Position numbers and translations under genes: made by a program. Shown here one piece after another: positions 48,156 through 59,600 of a stretch of DNA of 64,000 nucleotides. The notes under the pieces are model-generated. The model did no database searches. It was not told where the DNA came from and saw only the letters and a program-made list of their open reading frames with translations. Within the stretch, counting starts at the first letter, position 1. Each line of letters begins with the position of its first letter. Source of the stretch: Haliotis asinina (taxonomy: Eukaryota; Mollusca; Gastropoda; Lepetellida; Haliotidae); the NCBI RefSeq assembly GCF_037392515.1, contig NC_090291.1, positions 35,301,001 through 35,365,000 of the forward strand, given 5' to 3'.

Positions 48156-50346
48156 CATGATAACATCAGGTACGATAACCTCGGAGCTAACAGCCAACAA
48201 AACAATCTACAAGTAAGCGTGTTATCACATGTGAAATGTCATGGTTGTCAGGAATCAGTTCTATCAAACTGCCTCATTACTTAACATGTCGTGTAAAACA
48301 TACATCGTAACAAAATGCACGCTAAATATTTAAACGCCACAATTAGAAGTTCAGTTATGGCCAGTAACCCTGTGACACTCAAACATTCTGAATGTGTGAG
48401 CGAGTGAATTAAAAAGCTGATGGCCAAATATTGACCGTAAGGTGCAACGAATGCGCATATTACAGAAAAGACATATACCTTTCATTTTCAGCATAAGTAT
48501 ACTGGACAAAAATAGTAAGGGGTATTTGTAAATTGAGAAATCATGAATAATGACGTCTCTATTCATTGACACACTGATAACTTATCAGTCATTAAAATAC
48601 CAATATCCCTAAGTTATTTTGTCCAGTAAAGAAAGTCGAACACCATACTGCTAATCAGAATAACGCATAACACAACTTATAATTCATTTCAAGACACGAG
48701 TATTCCAAGGCAAATATAATGAGAACATGGTTTCCTCTGAAGGTCAGCCGTCCCGAATGTGCAGAAGTCTGCAGAAAATCCGACATCGCCATGGTCGCAA
48801 ATACAATAAGAATCGCTTGACGAAGAATACAATATTTGATAGATAACCTAAACTTGACGCCTCGTGGGCAGGGAAATACTTCTGTGACAAATCATAAATC
48901 ATCGTAAAATATCCAAATCTTACTTCAGTACACAGACACATTCACTCATAAAACCGAATCTATTGTCTTTTTCTTGAAATTAAAACAAAATATAGTTAAA
49001 GGCCATGAAAGATTTTGCAAATATTGCTAGAACGTCTGACTCATAGCATGGCATCTACATCAGACATTAAGTCGGCATCACAAACCGGTTGCTATGACAA
49101 CAAACGTGGAAACGGTGTTCCGAGAGAAACAAAATGCTGGCACTGCCTTTATGTTTAGGCGCTTCCACTTGCATAGTTTGACTTGACTTCATTAAATCTT
49201 TAAAATGCCTCTTCAGTTTTGTGTCATAAAACGTCGCACTACTAAATGCGCTAAAACAAACATGTATAAATATATCCCCGTATGTACACTGAAGTGAATG
49301 TAGCACTTGCAAACTGGTCAGGTTTTGACAAATCACCAAAGCAAACGAGATTTGGAGTTACCTCCCTTGGACTAGAAAATTCTCGTTTTATTGTTAAGGT
49401 TGTTTTTTCCGTATATAAACTGAACACGTTTTGAAATTATTTTGCTGAATTAACTAAACTCTTTTGAGCACCATGTCAAGTTGTAAAGTAGATTGCCAAC
49501 ATTACCTTTGGATGGTGAATGTCGGGAAGTCATTTAACACTTCCGTTACCTTGAACAGAAAACGATCCAAAAGATCAGCCAATATACAAGCCACATTTGA
49601 CAGCCGAGCAAGCAAATAGAAAAATAAAATGTTTACCTATTCAACTATGGAAACATCTTAGGTTCACTTCGGTTCAATCGATGAGAAAATGTTTGGTGTC
49701 AGACACGCACGTGCAGCAAACACGCGGACAAGTCACACTCACTCACACAGCGGACATGCATGATAAGACACACGTGAGACTCATTCATATCACGGAATGC
49801 ACGTGCATGTCGAGAGAACACGCTGTCTATGTACAATTCGAACACTCATTATCACATTAGAAGAATATCCCTTTTGAAAATCTGGAGCAATAAACCTTTT
49901 ATAAAAAGGTCTTTCTACAATATTCACACATTTAAGTTACAAAGTACAGTCTGTAAATATTGGTTTGAATTATCGTCGTCACAATCATCATCATCATCAT
50001 AATTATCATCGTCACAATCACTATCATCAACACGTGGTCCAGTCCAATTTTTGTGATCACATTATAGTCACATGACTTGAAATCGACATTTCCATTGGAT
50101 AAAACTTCCTGCAACGAATCCTCGCTTTTCACAGGTCCATTTGTAAGCAAGCACGTGTCGCAGTATTATGCCCATCGCCATCACAGAGCACGTTTGCATC
50201 AGATCCATTGACACGTCAGCCACATTAAGTGCGTGCTTGTCGTGCAAACTGTCGTTATTGACGTCACATCCGCCAATCGGAACACACCAGTCGAAGTTCG
50301 GATTGTTTCACAAAGTGCGCACATTGCCACGATTTTATGTAGATCA
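48156..50346. other. 3' flank of the hexosaminidase gene
   Basis: May include a long 3' UTR of the minus-strand gene. A reverse 'aataaa' (ttttatt on the plus strand) lies near 49386, almost 1 kb past the stop. A short (ATC)n tract lies at 49986-50010. No exon or SINE was recognised. Confidence 0.35.
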
Positions 50347-50607
50347 TCAGTGCTTATAGTTTGTCAAGTCACTGTCTTCTCTCTTATGAATTGATCCGGA
50401 AAAGTCGAACACTTGCATCCATATTGACGTGTAGCACATAAAATATATTAACAGCACGCTAATAAATAGAATTAGGATAGTTCTGTTCTTGCATATCCGG
50501 CTTTGGGCGAAGCGGCCGCTTGTTGACTTCACTCCCACACCCACTGCTATTAATATTATCAGGGCGGTGCCCAGGAATATCAGCAACCCCCCTTGGGCGG
50601 GCACCTG
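50347..50607 (-). CDS. Hexosaminidase gene, final exon: two membrane segments
   Basis: 86 codons after a good acceptor (ccgtttctgtttttcag), in phase 0 with the previous exon. Segment 1 is [19 protein letters not shown] (exon residues 8-26). A basic loop follows (K27, R32, R37, K40, R42). Segment 2 spans residues 44-63 ([20 protein letters not shown]), followed by a polar end. By the positive-inside rule the loop would be cytosolic, leaving the catalytic domain and the C-terminus on the luminal or outer side. The acceptor is a CAGCAG pair, so one Gln may be optional. Confidence 0.65.
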   Translation of the reverse strand, partial: QVPAQGGLLIFLGTALIILIAVGVGVKSTSGRFAQSRICKNRTILILFISVLLIYFMCYTSIWMQVFDFSGSIHKREDSDLTNYKH

Positions 50608-53600
50608 CTGAAAAACAGAAACGGTGATCAGATGGGACAAACAGGTAAATTTTGTGATTCAGTACTATCTTAGCATATTATTAATATACATAATGGGGCA
50701 TTACAGATCCCGCAAACATGTAAATGAAATGCGGATCAAACGCTTTAATCCATTAAAATTAGTAATAAGAATGATTCCAGTGTACTTAGTCTCATTGATC
50801 TTGAAAACTGTTCATGAGGAAGGTTCGTAGGTAAGTATTCTGTTGAGAATCACCTTGGGACATTCTGGCACCTTCAAGCGCCTGTACGGCTGACGGACTT
50901 CGATGTCGTCCATCTCCACGAACGTTCCATCACGTGACTTGACGCACCGCCCACTCGTGCACGTGGAGTTCGTGCGATACTTGTCTCTGCTCCGCCCTAT
51001 TCCCCGCTTCAGGCAGTAATCCGGTCCACTGATCTGCGCTACGCTCAATCCGCGACTGAAAAAAGTGCTCGCAACTTTATGAACATGACCTGAAATTGTT
51101 GTGTCGATGTGTTCTTTTTTGTCTGTTACTTTGTTGTTTAACGCCACTCTAACAATATTCCAGCTACATGTCGGTTCTGTAAACAATCGGGTCTGGACAG
51201 GAAAATCCAACCATTAACAGCATGAGCGTGGAGCTACGCATTTGGGACACGATGACATGTCAACCAAGTCAGGCAGCCTTACCACCCGATTCCTAGTCTA
51301 TCGTACAGACCCTGGAGTAAATATATCCAAGAAAGCCCACGCAAGTCCAGAAAATAGAAAGGCTTAGGTCTCCATTTCATTATATTATATAACAATATTC
51401 CAGCTACATGTCGGTTCTGTAAACAATCGGGTCTGGACAGGAAAATCCAACCATTAACAGCATGAGCGTGGAGCTACGCATTTGGGACACGATGACATGT
51501 CAACCAAGTCAGGCAGCCTTACCACCCGATTCCTAGTCTATCGTACAGACCCTGGAGTAAATATATCCAAGAAAGCCCACGCAAGTCCAGAAAATAGAAA
51601 GGCTTAGGTCTCCATTTCATTATATTATTTTTTCACTATGAACGTGTTTTACAGTTACTGTAAAATATGTTTATTTATGAGACAAGTTGTTAGTCTACCC
51701 GATTCCGTTAGTCGCCTGTTACGACAAGCAGGAATTACTGAAGATCAGTTAGAAAACGGCTCTTTCCGTGTGCTTTTCGTTAAAGTGAGTGAGGAATTAA
51801 GTGCTAACCTTTCTTTCTTCGGACAAACATATCGATGTCGTCCTTTTGGTATATCGACAATGCACGTAAAAATGCCCAGTAACACATTAAACCAGAATGT
51901 GAAATAACCCAGAACAGGGGACATAACTCTGGAACCTGCTACATTATTTCATTCTCGGAACTTACTTGAGCATTCTACACCGGTGTTCACTCAGTCGAGC
52001 TCCCGCCGTGTCCAAATCCCGAACATCTTTTGCGCTCCACAACCTCTCTGCCACCGCTGAAGCCCTTGGCCTGGCAAAAAAAAATCAATTTACTTTAAGT
52101 TCAATTCATTTAACAAAAGGAATACCCTCAATTCCAAGGCACTAAAATGAAACAGACGAGGCATTCCATCGGAACAAAAAGCTCGCATCTGCAGCATAAA
52201 GGTGGCTTCAAACCGGACACCTCGTAAGGATAAAATCGAACCCCGTTTTGACATTCGCTTGACAGGCAGTCCCCGGCGTATGCTGTGGAACCATCGATAA
52301 ACAATAACACTCACACGTGTCATTCTGCTGAGCAAATCATGGACAATCTCAGAAAGCATCTCGGCAGGAATTGCGTCAACTGATGTTTCTTCAATATGAA
52401 ACTCCATGACAGAAAGTGGTGAAGAAGTACTCAATAAATGTCTCTGGTAATTCAATAGGCAAATACACCGCCAAGCCCGAAACTCAAAGAAGTAATTGAA
52501 TCTGGCAACATATCAAACTCAAGACTGATTTGAGGGAATTGCAAAGAATCTCCTGATATCTTGCACATTAAACTCGGAAAGTTTTCGATGAGGAATACAA
52601 ATTAATTCCCATGGTTTGACACTTCAATACCATAGGAAGCTTGTTTTTTTACATAATCTCCTTAAATTCTGGCAAAATTGGAGAGAGGAAAGAAAGTGTT
52701 ATTAAATTTCGGAGTCAAATTACATTTACATTTTTTAAAACTGACATCGCAATTATTATTGCATTGGAAAGCCACCTGCACATGAATCGGATCCAATCAT
52801 TGAGTGAGTGAGGCCATTAAAATTCCAGCGGAGGGTAAGTTAATGATGAAGACAGGTTTGAGAGTAGGTATTGACCCGAAGGGCAACAGCAAAACAGTTT
52901 TGATGAAAGAAACTGACGGTCTTGCGCGCATCCTACTCCCATCCTAATCATCGCGTCATTTCCAGGCTTGGAACATCGGAATCTGAACAGACTTGATTTC
53001 CCTGAAGAACATCAACATGCTCGCTACATGATCAATAAATATCATCTGTGAGGATGATAATCTCCACGCGTGAGAAAAGAATCCATCTTGCAAACAACAT
53101 ATAAAATCTGACGTAAAATGAAAAAAAACCCATCAAATTCATCAGTCAGCTATCGCTTTTAACAGTTTTGGTTTTGAGACGACCCCTTTCTATGACACTC
53201 ACCACAAGGTTGTCATCATGTTTTCGTTGTCGATGTACTCCGACCACAGACAGGCCTCGCCACCCAGTACCTTCTTCTCGTCTATCATGTAACCTGGGGG
53301 TAGAAGAAGACTGTACAGAAACCGTCAGATTGACCACGACATACAAGAGGAGCCATCAGGGAGTCAGTGTGTTTAGTTTTACGCCACACTCAGCAATATT
53401 CCAGCCATATGGCGGCGGTCTGTGGATAATCGAGTCTGGACCAGACAATCCAGTGATCAACAACATGAGCATCGATCTGCGCAATTGGGAATCGATGACA
53501 TGTGTCAACCAAGTCAGTGAGCCTGACCACCCGATCCCGTTAGTCGATTCTTATCACAAGCACAGTCGACTTTTATGGCAAGCAAGAGACATCAGGGCAT

Positions 53601-56600
53601 GACACATCAAACCCCACACCACCCGACCCTCACACACCGGTCAGGGAGAACCGAATGTGGTTTTGGTTATTTCTACCCTACTTTCACATTGCCATTGAGG
53701 ATCTTCAGTTCAGAGGCACCCGGTTTAGAACTGGTCTTCAGTAACCCATTCTTGTCGCAAGATGCAACTAACGGAACAAGTGTTCAGGTTCGCTGACTTG
53801 GTTGACACATGTCATGGTATCCCAATTGCGTAGATCGATGCTCATGCTGTTGATCACTGGATTGTCTGGTCCAGACAAGATTATTTACAGACAACCGCCA
53901 CATAACTGGAATACTGCGGAGTGTGGCGTTAACCAAACCAAAAAATCAGTTCAGCGAAGTTAAAAAATAACCCAGTGCTGTTCAATATTATTAAATGTCT
54001 GAAATCTTCAGCACCAGTCCACCGTTAAACTGAATTGCACGGTTTTGAGCACGAATTCCATTTATTCTACAAATGTTGCAGGGGAAAGTGACAGCAAAGG
54101 TTGTTGTGTCTAGACAGGTCTTGACGTAAACACTGACGCTTGTTGCTAAAGGACAAACATCTAGGAAAGACACGTAAATTGATATTAATTTGCAGTGAAT
54201 GTCAAGAATCCTAAACAAACCTAAATACCATCGCACTAATCTGGCGTCCCCGATACATACACCAGAAATATAATACGGCTAATGTTTTGCAAAATCACCT
54301 CAATGGCGCCCGCGATCGACTACAGCATATCTGAATTACATACACTTATGGGCCGTATCAAAAGCCCTATGATATTCATAGAATGACGAAGACATTGAAC
54401 GATGAGTCAATGGTGTTAATGGTGTCGTACTGGATCTAACGTTGTGAAGTGCATCTGATCACCTATAGTATTCGCGTGTATGTTGCTAACGAAAAGGTAT
54501 GAGTGAAATGTAAATATAAATCTGACGTTAGTTTATAAGCTGGTTTAACTCGTGGCCTTTTGCTTTGCTTTGTTTGGGTATTAGTGTTGAAAAGGTATTG
54601 ACGGAGCACTAAAGAGAGAACGATTTGGCGCTTGTACAAAATCACTTTTCATAAATGATTTATGTTAACCTAATGCTTATAACATACCTGCATATGTCAA
54701 TAGCACGTCGATTTAAGTATACAGTGGAACTTAAATGGTCGTTGTGGAGGACATTGCCATATTTGAACTTATTTTTGGACCTGTATCAAACGTTCTAGTC
54801 CCGGAAAATAAGAATTAAACGAAAATGGGGTCAGCGTGAGCTGGGAGATTCAGAACATGGACACGACTTAGGATTGCCTCGGTTAGGGCTTTTCCTTTGC
54901 AGAAAAGGCTGGGCGGGAAGGAAAATAATGTAATCGGGGCTATGAGAGATTTCATATGTTCTGTGTATGTTCAGGTACATCTGACTTGCTTTCGCATTAG
55001 TTGCTAACAAGTGCGAAAATCTGGTATCATTATTCCAATCTGATTCACATGCTTACCGACAGTACACGTAGACCCTGGCTATACTGAACACTAAAAGAAA
55101 AGAAACGAATCTGGCTTTTTATCAAGTTATTAAACAGAAAACATAAACAAGAACGCTTAACTTTCGTGAGATTTAATATTTTCGAAACTTTTTGGGGTTT
55201 TTTGCTGTTCAGTCTATGTAAAAGAGGTTCGTAAAAGAGGTTTGGCACTCTCACTCAGTGTTTGCAATACTTGAATTTACCAACCAGCCATCAGGGCCTG
55301 CTGCTACATGCAGACTTTAAAATCTACAGGCTCTGAATGAAATCTACACGCCCAAGCCAAACCAAAAGAAATAAAATAGACTACACTGTACACATTTTCA
55401 CAATGTACAAAATCAAACGAAGCCGTTGGAGGAGTTAATATTTGTAAGACTGGTGATGACATTCTAAGGCGTTGAAATACCGGGAAGTGGACCTGTAAGC
55501 TGTCGTAACACGATCGTGGATTATTTCCGAGCGTTAATAAAGGAGAAATGGGGAAACGCTGAAGTTGAAAAATAATCAACAGATGATTACTCAAGGCCAT
55601 AAGGGCCTGCACATATTTGAAACTGCCGGCCCGTAAGAACCGGACCTGGGCCTCCGGGCCGGCGGTTATTTCGAATGCTGCTCTCACTATCCTTTAGCGT
55701 TGAAACACACAGAAAACACATAATTGTTGCAAGATCGCTGAATCCGAGATGGTGTGTGGCCCTGTGTATATATATATAACTCAAATCACAAATAAGTTGC
55801 AGTTAAGCGATGTACCGGGAGAGTCCTTGGATGGGTGACCCTGTTTTGCAATTTGACTCCTGTGAGTAACTAGGACTTCAATCCTGCCCCATAAAGAAGC
55901 ACATGGCGTCTCATGTTGAGAAAATGAGTTTGTTCAAAGTTTCCTCTGAAAATGGGTACCCTATGGGATAAGTCAGATTTTACTATCCAGATTGTTATTG
56001 CAGATAAGTATAGCATGACACAGCTTGTTACTTTAAAGTGATAACTAATATATCATGAACATATAAATTTCCTGGAGTCTTCAAGAAATACCCTGTCATG
56101 ACTCTTAGCTTAGTGACGTGAGTTTTCAAAGAAAATCAACACATTTTCAGGTCCTGAAAACTTCGAAGATCTGTTCCAATGTCAAATACTTCACTAAAAG
56201 AGAGGTTCCAAAATCAGTCATGTTCCATTATGAGAAAATGTGATCGACTGGTTGTTTGGTCACTGCGACCAATCTACGATTACTTCAATTAATCGGAACA
56301 TCACGAATTGATATTTATAACTCACCGAATGTGTTGTCAGCGGGGTCACATTGGTAGTATTTTGGCCACTTAGTGCCATACTCCACGTGATCGAGGTACC
56401 AACAGGTAGCGTACACAACCTGGTAACCCATGGAGATGGCGCGGTTGACGTCGGCCATGTCGCCCATCCATACTTCAATGATGGTGTCGTTGGGAAGCTG
56501 CAAGATACCAGATACATATTATTCGTTAACTGGCCACAACGTCATACCTTTCACTGAAATATATCTTTTTGTTCCGAATAAAATTTTGCAATGTTTGTGT

Positions 56601-59600
56601 GTATGTGTGAGTGCATGCATGCGCGTGCTTATTTTATTAATTTACTTATGTAATAATAGTGTTGTAATATTTGAGGCTACATGTAATATCTCCTACTATT
56701 TTAGATTACTACTACTACTACTACTGCTACTACTGCTACTACTACTGCTACTACTACTGCAACTGCTACTGCAACTGCTACTACTACGTGTTATAATAGC
56801 TACAACAATTCACTTTATTGAAACTAAAACGTTTATCTTTTACAATTCTCCAATCACTTCACGTGGCCCCTTGCTAATCCTCATCACATTTACCTCGCGA
56901 TGCATGGTGCGAATGAATACCAACAGACATTTCCTCAGCTTGAACCATAATTAATTCACCGCGCTTAACACCTGTTAAAGTATTTGCGTGACACACCAGC
57001 AGAACAGGGACTGTGGACGTGGACAACAGCATGCCCAATGAGTGTTTCCTGATGCAATCATTCATATCCGAACAGTATTTACGATATCTGATGAAGATAA
57101 GCAATAGCGAGGACAACGCACTGAGTATTAACATTGTTCTTAGTTATGAACAATGTTCCTTTTATGCGTTCATATGGACTGGTAGCTGCGTTCGAAATAA
57201 TCGACGGCTCAGGGCCCCAGCGCATGTTGTTATTGTATCGGGCCAGCAGTTCTAAATATCAGCAGGCCCTTGTGGCCTTCAGTAAATTAACGGTCTTTTT
57301 TCATTTGGAATTTTTTCCATATTTTTTCTTCATTAACGTTCGGGAATAATCGATGATCCTTCATATTCGCATAACTTACAGTCTCACTTCTTGGTATTTC
57401 AGCGCTTTGCGCATAGGAATGTCAACACCAGTCTTTATAACAAACATAAACGTCTCTCGGCGACCTAGAATTCACTATGTGATTTCGTAGATACTGTGTG
57501 GGGAGCTGTGTACAGTGTAGTCTATTTTTTTGTATTGGCCTGACTTAAACAAAATGGGCCTGCAGATTTCATTCAGGGCCTGTAGGTATTAAATCTTTCA
57601 GCTGCAGCAGGCCCTGATGGCCTACTGTCAAATTAACGAATTTCAAACACGGACTAGTAGCCTAGATCGGAATCAACGCCCTGCTCTGAGGGGTGCGTGT
57701 TTGTTGACATCACTAGCAACACACTGCCAGCTACTGGCGTACGTTGACGCTTCTTGGACCAACGATCCAATTTAGTCGCCTTGCCAAAATCAGAAAAATC
57801 AGTAGCACACTGGGACATATTCAAACCGCGATCCTCGCGTGGAGCTTCGCTTTGAGGGCGATAAATTAAGTCAATAAACTAAAATTGTAACGGGCGCCCT
57901 AAAGATTCAACACACGTAGTCAGGGAAGCAATTAAAGAAATTGGTTGCTTGGTTACGGATGATTTCAACCGATAAGATATGTCGCTAAAATATGCATATA
58001 ACAAGTATGTGAGGTGAGCGAGAACAGATATTCTTACATTGACAAGTGATCATCATGGTGTTTCTTAGCTACACAGATTAATGCTGCTTTGTGTGAGTGA
58101 GTATAGTTTTTACTCTGCTTTTAGCAATATTCCAGCAATATCACGGCAGGGGACACGAGAAACGGACTTTACATATTGTACCCATGTGGGGAATCGAACC
58201 CAGGTCTGCGGCGTGATGAACGAACGCTTTAACCACTAGGCTACCCCACCGCACTAACAGAGCTTACCAAATCATTTCAGTTATGGCAGTGTGACAGCCT
58301 GAAGTGAGAGTAAAGCCTGAATTGAACCAGGATAAAAAGCTTTGATTCAACCCACGGGTTTGGTGCTGACAAACCTCGACACATTAACGAGGAGAGGCCC
58401 GGATTCGAACTCACTCTCATTGGTTCCAAGCACATCGAATTGAAGGGATTTAACTGACTGAGCCACCCGTTTCTCCCACAAAGAAAATTTTCAGACTGGC
58501 CCGTGGATCTGAATTATCACCCGATCCCCACGTTGACTTCCGGTTATCTCAATCCCTGGGACAGTAATTAACGTTGAAGGAAACATAAAGGGACAATCCT
58601 GCACGCACCTGCAGATCGTTGTTCATCACTTCCTGCCACATGACAAACTTGACGCCATCTTTCCGATGTTTGCCGATCTCGCGAAGGTCCTTCATGATCC
58701 TGTTCTCGTAGTATTCGTACACCTTCCTGACGTCAAACTGACTGGAGTAGTAGCCGTTGTAGGTTGACTGTGGGTTGTCCGACTGCTGTTTCGACAGCTC
58801 CATTCCGAAGTTGACAACGTCGGGGTTCGACTGCCTGAAAACATTGTAGGAACACCACTGAAATAAATGTGATGACGCTGTTATGTCGTTCTGTTATCTT
58901 GTTTGTTTCTTGTTTAACGCCACATTCAGCAATGTTCCAGCTACGTGGCAGCAGGCTGAAAATAATAGAGTCTGGACCTAACAATCCAATGATCAACAAC
59001 ATGAGCAAGGATCTAAGTTATTTGGAAACGATGACATGTATCAACCAAGCTAGCGAGCCTGAGTTCACAATTCGTCGCCTCTTAGGACAATGGGTAACTG
59101 AAGATCAATTATTTTCACAGGTCTACATTGGGGGCACCATACCATATCATATCATATCATATCATATCATATCATATCATATCATATCATATCATAGACC
59201 CGTGAAGGTCCCGGGGTAGAATAGGCCTTCAGCAACCCATGCTTGCCATAAAAGGTGACTATGCTTGTCGTAAGAGGCGACTAACGGAATCGGGTGGTCA
59301 GACTAGCTGACTTGGTTGACACATGTCATCGGTTCCCCATTGCGCAGATCGATGCTCATGTTGTTGATCACTGGATTGTCTGGTCCAGACTCGATTATTT
59401 ACAGACCGTCGCCATATAGCTGGAACATTACTAAGTGCGACGTAAAACTAAACTCACTCACTATCATATCATATCATATCATATCATATCATGTTCATAT
59501 CATATCATATTATATTGTTGCTGTTCTCATACATGTATATACACTTTGAGTCATGCCGATGACTCGGCTTCCATTCCCCACAAAGGCACAATGGCCAAAG

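Noticed and set aside
52090..52455. 121-codon minus-strand open frame
   Set aside because: It lies within a hexosaminidase intron, shows no domain, and phase-matched exons on both sides skip it.
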